DNA of 64,000 bases, taken from assembly GCF_030162935.1 (NCBI RefSeq), contig NZ_JASAUZ010000067.1:1-64000 (forward strand), in the 5' to 3' direction. The notes beneath the pieces were generated by a model. The model saw only the letters and a program-made list of their open reading frames with translations, searched no databases and was not told where the DNA came from. The DNA comes from Comamonas halotolerans (GTDB lineage Bacteria > Pseudomonadota > Gammaproteobacteria > Burkholderiales > Burkholderiaceae_C). Below are positions 35,258-44,169 of this stretch, one piece after another. Numbering within the stretch: the stretch's first letter is position 1; each line of letters starts with the position of its first letter. The translations under genes and the position numbers were made by a program.

Positions 35258-36017
35258 CCATGAAGGCGGTGAAGGCTTCTCGGGCAGCGGGTTGGCCCAG
35301 CATGCTGCCAAAGCTTTGGCCCTCTTCAACCATTTGTGCCTTGATTTCGGCACGCTGACCGCTTTTCATCAAGCGCTTGGTCTCCACCAGCGCAGACAGT
35401 GGCTTGGCAGCCAGCTTGGCAGCTTGTGCCTGCGCCACGGCATTGACCTCGGTTGGTGGCACAACGCGGTTGACCAGGCCAGCTTCCATGGCGGCTTCTG
35501 CCATAAAGGGCTCGCCCAACAACAGCGCCTCGGCAGCCCGCTGATACCCCATCAGGCGTGGCAGCAACAAGCTCGATGCGGCCTCAGGACACAGGCCCAG
35601 ATTGACAAACGGCATGGAGAAAGCTGCATTGTCACCGGCATACACCAGATCGCAGTGCAGCAGCATGGTCGTGCCAATACCCACGGCAGGCCCTGCTACA
35701 GCTGCAATCAATGGCTTGGGAAAATCAGCCAGCGCATGCAAAAACTGGAATACGGGACTTTGCTGAGGCAGCCCATCGTTGCTGCTTTGGCGCGCCAAAA
35801 AGTCACCGATGTCATTGCCCGCACTGAATACCGTGGCATCGCCTTGCAGCACGACCACGCGCACAGCGTCATCGTCCACAGCACTGGTCAATGCTTCAGC
35901 CATGGCGCTGTACATGGCTTGGGTAATCGAGTTCTTCTTTTCTACGCGATTGAGCGTCACGGTACGCACACCATCTTCAGTGTGCACCAAGATGTCTTGG
36001 TTGGTGGTTTCAGTCAT
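35226..36017 (-). CDS. Enoyl-CoA delta isomerase (ECI2/PECI-type crotonase)
   Basis: A 263-aa crotonase-fold enzyme. Oxyanion segments SAGNDIGDF (65-73) and GPAVGIG (109-115) are present. The hydratase glutamates are replaced by Thr117 and Phe137, while PEAASS (144-149) places Glu145 where ECI2/Eci1 isomerases have their catalytic glutamate. It therefore probably shifts cis/trans-3-enoyl-CoA to trans-2-enoyl-CoA so that unsaturated fatty acids can enter beta-oxidation. It is the last gene of the TetR-led operon, and its 3' end lies inside the hairpin repeat; the stop codon TGA is part of the stem. Confidence 0.9.
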   Translation of the reverse strand: MTETTNQDILVHTEDGVRTVTLNRVEKKNSITQAMYSAMAEALTSAVDDDAVRVVVLQGDATVFSAGNDIGDFLARQSSNDGLPQQSPVFQFLHALADFPKPLIAAVAGPAVGIGTTMLLHCDLVYAGDNAAFSMPFVNLGLCPEAASSLLLPRLMGYQRAAEALLLGEPFMAEAAMEAGLVNRVVPPTEVNAVAQAQAAKLAAKPLSALVETKRLMKSGQRAEIKAQMVEEGQSFGSMLGQPAAREAFTAFMEKRKPDFSKC

Positions 36018-36095
36018 GGTCTTCCTGCAAAAAAGGGGCGCAAGGGTACAGCGCTGCCTTGGACTCGACGCAGCGCCAAGCCAGCTTGCGCAGCC

Positions 36096-36953
36096 TTACT
36101 CTTTGTAATAAACGATTTGATGGCTGGTTGCCAGCAAACTGCCCTCGGCATCCCAAATCTGGGCAGTTTGGTCAAAGTAACCATTGCGAAAAGCTTGTGC
36201 GCTGGCTTGCGCCAATACATGGCGATCACCTTGGCGCACCAGTTGCTCCGCACCGGCGTGGAAATATACGGTCATCCCGACGGTTCCTGCAGGAACCCGA
36301 CGGGCCCGACGCAACCAGATGCGAGGGAAAAACACATCGCACAGCCCAAGCAACGCAGGAAAGTCCAAGGCTCGCGCAGGCTCATCACGCACCCACAATT
36401 GCGAGAGCGTTTCATGCTCGCTGTCATCCCAGACTTTGGGAATGGCGCCTTGCACTACGCGCATGTCATAGCGCTGCAGCCACTCCATGGCGCCACGCGT
36501 GTCAAATCGTTCGCAACGTGCGGGGTCTGGCATGGCGGGTGGCACAAAATCGTCCTGGCTGAAGGTTTCACGCCGCACAGCCGTGATCACGGTCGCCGTG
36601 GTCGACACCACAAACTCCCCTTCGGCACTTCGCTGCCCCATGGCGACCGTCCAATGCTGGGTAGAACGGTTGGTGCGAATAGGCATGGCCTCAATCCGCG
36701 ATTCACCCGCCTCCACAGGACCGGCAAAATTCACGGTGATGGAAATGGGCTCCCCCAACAACGCAGGGTGTTGCAACACAGCTTGCAGCATTTGCGCGGC
36801 AGTAATACCACCATAGGGGCCTACCATGTTCCAGTAGGCGGTTGGCGCCTGAACCTGCATGCTCCCGTCATGCTGTGGTGTCATACGCAATGCAATATCC
36901 AGCGGATGAAAAACCGCCACCACTTCCTTGTGAGAATCTTGAGGGGCACTCAT
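36096..36953 (-). CDS. TesB-like acyl-CoA thioesterase family protein (double hotdog)
   Basis: A 285-aa protein with two hotdog halves, as in TesB/4HBT_3 proteins: the first contains YWNMVGPYGGITAAQMLQ (about 40-57) and the second SQLWVRDEPARALDFPALLGLCDVFFPR (about 178-205). Its ATG at 36953 lies one base after the TGA of the upstream hydrolase gene, and GGAG sits ten bases before it, so it is translationally coupled. It probably hydrolyses medium- or long-chain acyl-CoA and acts as a safety valve in the fatty-acid operon; the substrate is inferred. Confidence 0.87.
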   Translation of the reverse strand: MSAPQDSHKEVVAVFHPLDIALRMTPQHDGSMQVQAPTAYWNMVGPYGGITAAQMLQAVLQHPALLGEPISITVNFAGPVEAGESRIEAMPIRTNRSTQHWTVAMGQRSAEGEFVVSTTATVITAVRRETFSQDDFVPPAMPDPARCERFDTRGAMEWLQRYDMRVVQGAIPKVWDDSEHETLSQLWVRDEPARALDFPALLGLCDVFFPRIWLRRARRVPAGTVGMTVYFHAGAEQLVRQGDRHVLAQASAQAFRNGYFDQTAQIWDAEGSLLATSHQIVYYKE

Positions 36954-36954
36954 A

Positions 36955-37974
36955 TCATGGAATCTCCGAGAAAAGCTCACCTTGTCCGGGTTGCTGATGT
37001 ACAACCTCGGCCCTACGCTCCATCTTATTGAATGTAGTTCCTTGGCCCGCAGATTGGTGACCCTTTGGTGTCAGAGGGGCATTCTCTGCACGCCAGCCTT
37101 CCAGTACCGCCAGCGCCCGCGGCCATAGTGTTTCTGCCATCTCGGCACGGAAAAAACCAATGTGTCCTATACGCCGCCCGGACGCATCCTGCACCCGCAA
37201 TCGCTCAATGCTTTGCGAGCAGTTGCTATACCAGTTCACCAATGATTCTGTGGAACGCCACGACATCATCTCATCGTCTTCCACAGAGAAAGCATGCACG
37301 GGATAACGCGCTGTGTCATAGGCGGCGCGAAGCGGTTCACCTTCCACACCGATAGCATAGTCCGGGTTCAGGCACCACGCACGCCACTGCCACACCACGC
37401 CTGCTGGCAAATCGCCCACCAGACCCCATTTTCTCCCCGGCAAGCAGCCGCAAAGGCTGGTCATCACCGGTGCAATGCCGTGCCACCAAAGCAACACCTT
37501 GCGGCGTGTGGGAGGTGCGTTATCACGCCAATAACCACTGCCGCTGGCAATGGCCAACATCCCGTCAATGGGCATGGACTGCATCCCCGGCAATTGCGCT
37601 CCCACACTGTGCCCGATCCAGTACAGCGGGATATGGGGAATTTGCAAGCGCTGATGTCTTGCCACCGCAGCGCAATCTGCTGCCCAATCCAGCAAATCAG
37701 CCTTGGCTTTCCTCAGCGGCCCGTGCAAGGACTCCGCATGCCCACGGTAATCAAACGTGGTGACGGCATAGCCATGGGCTGCCAGCCACTGCGCAAACGC
37801 GGAGTAAAAACGCTGCGGTACACCAACCGCCGCAGCGATAACCACCTGCGCATGCACCAGATGATCGCTGCGCTGACAATGCCTCAGCGCCAATGACCCT
37901 GTGGTGCTGCCCACATCCAGTGTTGACGCTTGCCAGCGTACCTCTACCTCTTGGTGTGCTGAAGCGTCAACCAT
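36955..37974 (-). CDS. Alpha/beta hydrolase family protein
   Basis: A 339-aa serine hydrolase. The nucleophile elbow is GHSVG (in YWIGHSVGAQL), with an upstream FDYRGHAES motif typical of lysophospholipase- or esterase-like hydrolases and a late HIGFFR histidine. It has no signal peptide. It starts three bases after the thiolase stop codon and runs into the thioesterase gene with one base between, so the three are co-translated. The likely role is release of fatty acid from an ester, feeding this operon; the ester is unknown. Confidence 0.88.
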   Translation of the reverse strand: MVDASAHQEVEVRWQASTLDVGSTTGSLALRHCQRSDHLVHAQVVIAAAVGVPQRFYSAFAQWLAAHGYAVTTFDYRGHAESLHGPLRKAKADLLDWAADCAAVARHQRLQIPHIPLYWIGHSVGAQLPGMQSMPIDGMLAIASGSGYWRDNAPPTRRKVLLWWHGIAPVMTSLCGCLPGRKWGLVGDLPAGVVWQWRAWCLNPDYAIGVEGEPLRAAYDTARYPVHAFSVEDDEMMSWRSTESLVNWYSNCSQSIERLRVQDASGRRIGHIGFFRAEMAETLWPRALAVLEGWRAENAPLTPKGHQSAGQGTTFNKMERRAEVVHQQPGQGELFSEIP

Positions 37975-37977
37975 GGC

Positions 37978-39171
37978 TTAGACGCGCTCGAAAATACCGG
38001 CAGCGCCCTGGCCTGTGCCCACACACATGGTGACCATGCCGTACTTGAGCTTGTGGCGACGCAGCGCATGCACCACAGTGGCTGCGCGGATGGCACCAGT
38101 CGCACCCAGCGGGTGGCCCAAGGCAATCGCGCCACCCATGGGGTTGACCTTGGCTGGATCCAGCCCCAGCGTATTCATCACGGCCAACGACTGCGCAGCA
38201 AACGCTTCATTCAGCTCAAACCAGTCAATGTCCTGGTGGTTGATGCCGGCATAGCGTAAGGCAGCAGGAATCGCTTCAATAGGGCCAATGCCCATGATTT
38301 CGGGTGGCACGCCGCGTGCGGCAAAGCTCACAAAACGTGCGAGTGGCGTCAGACCAAACTGCTTGACCGCTTTCTCGCTGGCCAGAATCAATGCGCCTGC
38401 ACCATCGCTGGTCTGCGAGGAGTTGCCAGCCGTGACCGAACCACGCGCTGCAAACACGGGCTTGAGCTTGCCCAGCGCTTCCAGCGTGGTGTCGGGACGT
38501 GGCCCCTCGTCCAGATTCACGGTGCGCTTCTGGGTGATGACTTCACCGTTGAGCAGATTGGGCATGCGGTCCACGATTTCAATCGGGGTGATTTCGTCAG
38601 TGAACTCGCCAGCCTGCTGCGCCTTGATGGCGCGCAGGTGTGACTCCAGCGCGAAGGCATCTTGCTGCTCACGGCTGACCTTCCACTGCTGCGCCACCTT
38701 CTCTGCCGTCAACCCCATGCCATAGGCAATACCCACGTCTTCATCACGCTCAAAAATGGCTGGGTTGAACGAAGGCTTGTTGCCCCCCATGGGGACCATG
38801 CTCATGGACTCGGCACCACCGGCGATCAGCACATCCGCCTCGCCCACACGGATGCGATCTGCTGCCATCTGGATGGCCGAAATACCGGATGCACAAAAGC
38901 GGTTCACGGTGATCCCGCCCACGGGGTGGTTGAACGCCAGCCCCACGGCGATACGCGCCATGTTCATGCCTTGCTCGCCCTCGGGGAAGGAGCAGCCAAT
39001 GATGGCATCCTCGATCGCCTTGGGGTCCAGCGTGGGCACTTGCTGCATGGCCGACTTGATGGAAGCAACCAGCAGATCATCGGGGCGGGTATTCTTGAAA
39101 TAGCCACGCCCGGAACGACCGATAGGGGTGCGTGTAGCGGCAACGATGTACGCGTCTTGTAGTTGTTTCAT
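37978..39171 (-). CDS. Acetyl-CoA acyltransferase (FadA-type thiolase)
   Basis: A 397-aa thiolase with all catalytic residues: Cys93 in RFCASGISA, His353 in LGHPLGATG and Cys383 in CVGTGQGAAG. It performs the last, chain-shortening step of beta-oxidation after the FadN-type enzyme encoded upstream. A 169-bp gap with a hairpin and a possible dispersed repeat separates it from that gene; downstream genes follow with almost no spacing. The set FadE-FadN-FadA in this order resembles the fadNAE set of Bacillus in content. Confidence 0.95.
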   Translation of the reverse strand: MKQLQDAYIVAATRTPIGRSGRGYFKNTRPDDLLVASIKSAMQQVPTLDPKAIEDAIIGCSFPEGEQGMNMARIAVGLAFNHPVGGITVNRFCASGISAIQMAADRIRVGEADVLIAGGAESMSMVPMGGNKPSFNPAIFERDEDVGIAYGMGLTAEKVAQQWKVSREQQDAFALESHLRAIKAQQAGEFTDEITPIEIVDRMPNLLNGEVITQKRTVNLDEGPRPDTTLEALGKLKPVFAARGSVTAGNSSQTSDGAGALILASEKAVKQFGLTPLARFVSFAARGVPPEIMGIGPIEAIPAALRYAGINHQDIDWFELNEAFAAQSLAVMNTLGLDPAKVNPMGGAIALGHPLGATGAIRAATVVHALRRHKLKYGMVTMCVGTGQGAAGIFERV

Positions 39172-39189
39172 TTCTTGATCTTTCAGTAA

Positions 39190-39340
39190 TTCGTTTGAAA
39201 GACACTGCGCTCGTGACTGAGAAAGCGTCGCGAGCGGCCTTCAGGCAAGGCGGACGGAGCGCAGCCACCACAACGTACTTGCTGTACGTGAGGATGGTGA
39301 GCACCGCCCAACGCGGCATGAAGGACGCGCAGTAGCTTCA
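39190..39340. repeat. Possible dispersed intergenic repeat with hairpin
   Basis: The gap between the two fatty-acid genes contains ACGTAC-TTGCT-GTACGT (39273-39289) inside a G+C-rich stretch running from about 39195 to 39330. Its layout (gene-start-like hairpin flanked by conserved-looking arms and no coding sense) resembles repeats seen between genes in related genomes. Only one copy is in this window, so repeat status is an inference. Confidence 0.4.
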
Positions 39341-41758
39341 TCAGTTGCGAACGGGCTTGCCGGTGTTGAGCATGCCCAAAATCCGCTCGTGCGTCTTGGG
39401 CTGGCCAATCAGGTGACAGAAGGCCTTGCGCTCCAGCGCCATCAGATATTCCTCGGTGACCAGCGAATTGGCATCCACTTCTCCGCCACAGACAATCTCG
39501 GCAATCAAGCTTGCAATCTTGAAGTCGTAGGCGCTGATAAAGCCGCCATCGCGCATGTTCACAAGCTGGGCCTTGATGGTGGCAATGCCACTGCGGCCAG
39601 CGACAGGGAAGCTGCGCTTGAGCGGGGGACGCCAGCCGCCCGCAGCCATGGATTTGGCTTCATTGATTGCGGTGAACAGTACCTCGTCCTTATGGGGCAC
39701 GATGATGTCCGAGTCCAGCAGATAACCCAGCTTGCGCGACTCGATGGCAGAAGTGCCCACCTTGGCCATGGCCGCAGCAGTAAAGCCCTCGGTCAGAAAA
39801 GGCAGAATGTCTTTGCCTGTGCTGCTCCTGGCATTTTCCGCCGCACGACGGGCGATATAAGTCAGTCCACCAGCACCTGGGACTAGGCCCACACCCACTT
39901 CCACCAGCCCGATGTAGCTTTCCATATGCGCCACCCGGCGGGCCGAGTACACGGCCAGCTCGCAACCACCGCCCAGCGCCATGCCGTGAATGGCCGCAAC
40001 CACGGGAACCTGCGCATAACGGATGCGCATCATCAGGTTTTGCAGTTCAGCCTCGATGCTGTCGATGGCATCTGCGCCACCAATCAAGAATGCCGGCATG
40101 GTGGCTTCCAGGTCAGCACCCACGCTGAACGGCGCATCACCCGACCAGATCACCATGCCCTGAAAGTCCTGTTCGGCCGTGTCAACAGCTTCCATCAGCC
40201 CTTCCATGACTTCAGGGCTGATGGCATGCATCTTGTTCTTGATACTGGCAATCAGAATCTCGCCATCCAGCGTCCAGGTACGCAGTGCCTTCGATTCGAA
40301 AAGCGTGGTGCCTGCAGTCTTCCAGTCAGGCAAATTGGTTTCACCCAGCAGTCGCTCGGGGAAGAGTTGGCGCTCATACACAGGCAGCACGCGGCGAGGC
40401 ACGAACTTGCCCAGCGAGGGGCTCCATGAGCCTTGCGCCGTATGCACGCCACCAGCTTGCGCCACCGGGCCTTCAAAGACCCACTGGGGCAGCGGCGCTT
40501 TGGACAGCGCCTTGCCCGCGTCGATATCTTCTTGCACCATCTTCGCCACTTCCAGCCAGCCCGCTTCCTGCCAGAGCTCGAAAGGACCTTGCTTCATGCC
40601 GAAGCCCCAGCGCATGGCCTGATCCACATCGCGCGCAGATTCAGCAATGGTCTGCAGATGGATGGCGGCGTAGTGAAAGCTGTTGCGCAGGATGGCCCAC
40701 AGAAACTGACCGGCCGCACCTTCTGCATTGCGCAGCAGCTTCAGCCGCTCGGCGGCAGGCTTTTTGAGCATGCGCGCATACACCTCATCGGCCTTTTGGC
40801 CCCCGGGAACATAGTCTTCACTGTCCAGCTCGAACTGCAAAATTTCACGACCGACTTTTTTGTAGAAACCAGCCTTGGTTTTTTGTCCCAGATTACCCAA
40901 CTCCAGCAACTTTTGCAGCACGGGTGGCGTGCCAAAACTGTCATAGAAAGGGTCTGTCTCAGCACTCAAGGTGTCTTGCAACGTTTTGATCACGTGAGCC
41001 ATGGTGTCCAGACCCACCACGTCTGCCGTACGGAACGTACCGCTCGACGCACGGCCCAGCTTTTTGCCGGTCAGATCATCCACCACGTCATAGGTCAGAC
41101 CGAAATTCTCCACTTCCTTCATCGTGGCCAGCATGCCGGCAATGCCAATACGGTTGGCAATGAAGTTGGGAGTGTCCTTGGCGCGCACCACGCCTTTGCC
41201 CAGACCGCTGGTGACAAAGGCTTCCAGCTGGTCCAGCACTTCGGGGTTGGTTGTGGGAGTATTGATCAACTCCACCAGCGGCATATAGCGAGGTGGATTG
41301 AAGAAGTGAATACCGCAGAACCGGGGCTTGATCGCGTCCGGCAGGGCTTCGGAGAGCTTGGTGATGGACAGACCCGAGGTATTCGATGCCACCAGCGCAT
41401 GCTTGGCGACAAAGGGGGCGATCTTGGTGTACAGATCCAGCTTCCAGTCCATGCGCTCGGCAATCGCCTCGATCACCAAATCGCATTGTTTGAGCAACTT
41501 GAGGTGCTCTTCATAGTTGGCGGGCTGAATCAGGTCTGCATCCTCTGCCACACCGATAGGCGAAGGCTTGAGCTTCTTCAGGTTGGCAATGGCCTTCTCG
41601 GCAATCGCGCTTTTGGAGCCTTCTTTGGCTGGCAGGTCAAACAAGATGACCGGTACTTTGACGTTCACCAAGTGCGCAGCAATTTGCGCACCCATCACGC
41701 CTGCGCCCAATACGGCGACTTTCTTCACATTGAATCGGGACATGAGAGTATGTTCCAT
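39341..41758 (-). CDS. 3-hydroxyacyl-CoA dehydrogenase / enoyl-CoA hydratase (FadN-type)
   Basis: A 805-aa bifunctional enzyme with the dehydrogenase first. The NAD-binding motif GAGVMGAQ starts near residue 19; the two dehydrogenase C-terminal domains follow to about residue 440, and a crotonase domain lies at about 500-700 with the oxyanion GGGCE glutamate and the second glutamate in LVEVGVGLVPGAGG, so hydratase activity should be intact. The order is opposite to the 703-aa fusion at 8.3-10.4 kb and the same as Bacillus FadN. The ATG at 41758 has GGA eight bases upstream; an ATG five codons later is the alternative. Confidence 0.93.
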   Translation of the reverse strand: MEHTLMSRFNVKKVAVLGAGVMGAQIAAHLVNVKVPVILFDLPAKEGSKSAIAEKAIANLKKLKPSPIGVAEDADLIQPANYEEHLKLLKQCDLVIEAIAERMDWKLDLYTKIAPFVAKHALVASNTSGLSITKLSEALPDAIKPRFCGIHFFNPPRYMPLVELINTPTTNPEVLDQLEAFVTSGLGKGVVRAKDTPNFIANRIGIAGMLATMKEVENFGLTYDVVDDLTGKKLGRASSGTFRTADVVGLDTMAHVIKTLQDTLSAETDPFYDSFGTPPVLQKLLELGNLGQKTKAGFYKKVGREILQFELDSEDYVPGGQKADEVYARMLKKPAAERLKLLRNAEGAAGQFLWAILRNSFHYAAIHLQTIAESARDVDQAMRWGFGMKQGPFELWQEAGWLEVAKMVQEDIDAGKALSKAPLPQWVFEGPVAQAGGVHTAQGSWSPSLGKFVPRRVLPVYERQLFPERLLGETNLPDWKTAGTTLFESKALRTWTLDGEILIASIKNKMHAISPEVMEGLMEAVDTAEQDFQGMVIWSGDAPFSVGADLEATMPAFLIGGADAIDSIEAELQNLMMRIRYAQVPVVAAIHGMALGGGCELAVYSARRVAHMESYIGLVEVGVGLVPGAGGLTYIARRAAENARSSTGKDILPFLTEGFTAAAMAKVGTSAIESRKLGYLLDSDIIVPHKDEVLFTAINEAKSMAAGGWRPPLKRSFPVAGRSGIATIKAQLVNMRDGGFISAYDFKIASLIAEIVCGGEVDANSLVTEEYLMALERKAFCHLIGQPKTHERILGMLNTGKPVRN

Positions 41759-41842
41759 GAATGCCGTCCACGTGCTGCATGGCTCCCCACCAGGATGAAG
41801 CCATGCAGACTGGAGCAGCGTTGTTCTTCTTGAGGCTGGCCC

Positions 41843-42277
41843 TTACTGCACGCGCACCCATGTCTGGGTACGCCCGAAAGGACCAATGGAGCCGCGTACA
41901 TCCAGCTTGCTTCCACCCTCGACAGGGGTCAGGCGTAGTGTGTAGGTCTTGCCATTTTCAGGATCAAGAATCTTGCCGCCTTCCCAGATCTCCTTGCCTT
42001 CAGTCTGTTTGGCGCCACGAATGATCTCAAGGCCCACAATAGGTTGCCCCTTGCGGTCATCGACACACTTGTCGCAGACAGCAGCAGGATCCGCGCCCTC
42101 GCGCAACACTCGCTCTACTTTTCCGGAGAGCACACCACTGTTGTCAGTGATGCGCACTTCCGACTTGGGTGCCCCGGTCTTTTCATCCACACTTTTCCAC
42201 AAACCGATAGGCGACATCTGCGCCATGGCAGGTACAGAGAAAGCGACGAAAACCAGAGCTGCCAGCGTTTTGTTCAT
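41843..42277 (-). CDS. DUF2147 family secreted protein
   Basis: A 144-aa exported protein. Residues 1-19 are a signal peptide ending AMA before QMSPIGLWKS. The mature part has the DUF2147 pattern: GLWKSVDEKTG, SEVRITDNSGVLSGKVERVL, a CDKC pair, the IVGLEIIRG strand, WEGGKILDPENGKTY and a final KLDVRGSIGPFGRTQTW. The fold is a lipocalin-like barrel; function is unknown. Its place between two beta-oxidation genes is constant with a link to lipid or fatty-acid handling in the periplasm, by context only. Confidence 0.88.
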   Translation of the reverse strand: MNKTLAALVFVAFSVPAMAQMSPIGLWKSVDEKTGAPKSEVRITDNSGVLSGKVERVLREGADPAAVCDKCVDDRKGQPIVGLEIIRGAKQTEGKEIWEGGKILDPENGKTYTLRLTPVEGGSKLDVRGSIGPFGRTQTWVRVQ

Positions 42278-42333
42278 GAGGACCTCCTTATCAAGACTTT
42301 CACATGGAAGGAAATACGCGCGCTAGCAGTGAC

Positions 42334-44130
42334 TCAACTCAATGCTGCATCGCTGTCCATCAGCACCTTGCTACCCGCACGGGCCGTACGCATCAGCGTG
42401 ACAGTTTCAGGGAATAGCTTGGCAAAGTAAAAGCGTGCGGTCTGCAGCTTGCCGACATAGAACGGATCAGCATTGCCTCCAGCAATCGCCCGCAGCGCCA
42501 CCTGCGCCATGCGTGCAAACAAATAGCCAAACACCAGGTGACCTGCCACACGCAAATAGTCCACCGATGCGGCACCCACTTCATCAGGGTTTTGCATGCC
42601 CTTGAAACCGATTTCGGTGGTGAACTTGGTCATCTGGTCACCAAGCATGGCAATGGGGTTGATGAACTCGGCCATCTTTTCATTGACGCCTTCCTCCTCC
42701 ACCAGCTGTGCCACCAGCTTGCCAAACTTCTTGAGTGTTGCTCCCTGGTTACCCAGCACCTTGCGACCCAGCAGATCCAGCGCCTGCACGCCGTTGGTGC
42801 CTTCATAGATCATGTTGATGCGGTTGTCGCGCACAAACTGCTCCATGCCCCACTCTTTGATAAAGCCATGCCCACCGAACACCTGCTGGCAGGCGGTGGT
42901 GGAAATCCAGCCGTTGTCGGTCAGGAAGGCCTTGACGATAGGTGTCAGCAGCGCCACAAGATCCGCGCTGTCTTTTCGCACCTTCTCATCCGGATGGTTC
43001 AACTCCTTGTCAATCAACAGCGCACAGAATGTGGACAGTGCACGCCCGCCTTCAGCGTAAGCCTTGGCAGTGAGCAGCATGCGGCGTACGTCAGGGTGCA
43101 CGATGATGGGGTCAGCGGGCTTATCTTTGGCCTTGACGCCCGACAGGCTGCGCATTTGCAGGCGGTCTTTGGCGTAGGCCAGCGCGTTTTGGTACGCCAC
43201 TTCTGTCAGACCCAGCGACTGGTTGCCCACCCCCAGGCGCGCTGCATTCATCATCACGAACATGGCTTGCAAGCCCTTGTTGGGCAGCCCCACCATTTCA
43301 CCAACGGCATCTTCCATCACGATCTGGGCGGTCGCATTGGATTTGATGCCCATCTTGTGCTCCAGGCCGCCGCAGTAGATGCCATTGCGCTCACCCAGCG
43401 AGCCGTCGGCATGCACTTTGTACTTTGGCACGACAAACAGACTGATGCCTTTGGAACCCGCTGGTGCGTCGGGCAAGCGCGCCAAGACCAGATGCACGAT
43501 GTTGGGAGTGAAATCGTGCTCCCCTGCAGAAATAAAGATCTTGCTGCCCGTGATCTTGTAAGTGCCGTCGGCTTGTGGTTCTGCCTTGGTGCGCAGCAGG
43601 CCCAGGTCGGTCCCGCAGTGGGGCTCGGTCAGGCACATGGTGCCGGTCCATTCGCCGCTGGTCAGCTTGGGGAGGTACTTGGCCTTGAGCTCGTCGGAGC
43701 CATGGGCGTGCAGGGCTTCATAAGCTCCGTGCGACAGACCCGGATACATGGTCCACGCCTGGTTGGCGCTGTTGAGCATTTCGTACAGCGCGGAATTGAT
43801 GGCAAATGGCAGCCCCTGACCACCATATGCGGGATCGCACGACAGTGCAGGCCAGCCGCCTTCCACGAACTGTGCATAGGCTTCCTTGTAGCCTTTGGGC
43901 GTGGTGACTTCGTGGGTGGTCTTGTCGTGATGGCAACCCTCTTCGTCACCGCTGATGTTCAAGGGAAAGGCCACGTTGGCTGCAAATTTTCCGGCCTCTT
44001 CCAGCACCGCGTTGATGGTGTCTGCATCCACCTCGGCGTGCTTGGGCAAAGCTTTGTATTCATCTTCGAGCTTGAAGACTTCGTGCATCAAAAATTGCAT
44101 ATCGCGCAGTGGCGGGTTATAGCTGGGCAT
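42334..44130 (-). CDS. Long-chain acyl-CoA dehydrogenase (FadE-like, 598 aa)
   Basis: A 598-aa acyl-CoA dehydrogenase with the additional C-terminal domain of this subgroup. MCLTEPHCGTDLGLLRTKA and KIFISAGEHDF are the FAD/substrate signatures, and MIYEGTNGVQALDL carries the catalytic glutamate in YEGT. AGGAG precedes the start. It performs the first step of beta-oxidation and passes electrons to ETF. It is the second gene of the operon, 39 bp after the TetR regulator, and resembles Bacillus FadE in length. Confidence 0.95.
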   Translation of the reverse strand: MPSYNPPLRDMQFLMHEVFKLEDEYKALPKHAEVDADTINAVLEEAGKFAANVAFPLNISGDEEGCHHDKTTHEVTTPKGYKEAYAQFVEGGWPALSCDPAYGGQGLPFAINSALYEMLNSANQAWTMYPGLSHGAYEALHAHGSDELKAKYLPKLTSGEWTGTMCLTEPHCGTDLGLLRTKAEPQADGTYKITGSKIFISAGEHDFTPNIVHLVLARLPDAPAGSKGISLFVVPKYKVHADGSLGERNGIYCGGLEHKMGIKSNATAQIVMEDAVGEMVGLPNKGLQAMFVMMNAARLGVGNQSLGLTEVAYQNALAYAKDRLQMRSLSGVKAKDKPADPIIVHPDVRRMLLTAKAYAEGGRALSTFCALLIDKELNHPDEKVRKDSADLVALLTPIVKAFLTDNGWISTTACQQVFGGHGFIKEWGMEQFVRDNRINMIYEGTNGVQALDLLGRKVLGNQGATLKKFGKLVAQLVEEEGVNEKMAEFINPIAMLGDQMTKFTTEIGFKGMQNPDEVGAASVDYLRVAGHLVFGYLFARMAQVALRAIAGGNADPFYVGKLQTARFYFAKLFPETVTLMRTARAGSKVLMDSDAALS

Positions 44131-44169
44131 GGTTTGTCTCCTGGTGAATTCAAAAAATGTTGAACGGGC

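Noticed and set aside
34650-37031. 793-aa open frame on the plus strand
   Set aside because: It lies antisense to four real genes, its middle is a translation of the 87-bp repeat, and it has no recognisable domain; the minus-strand genes have intact active sites.
42538-44163. 541-aa open frame on the plus strand
   Set aside because: Antisense shadow of the 598-aa acyl-CoA dehydrogenase.
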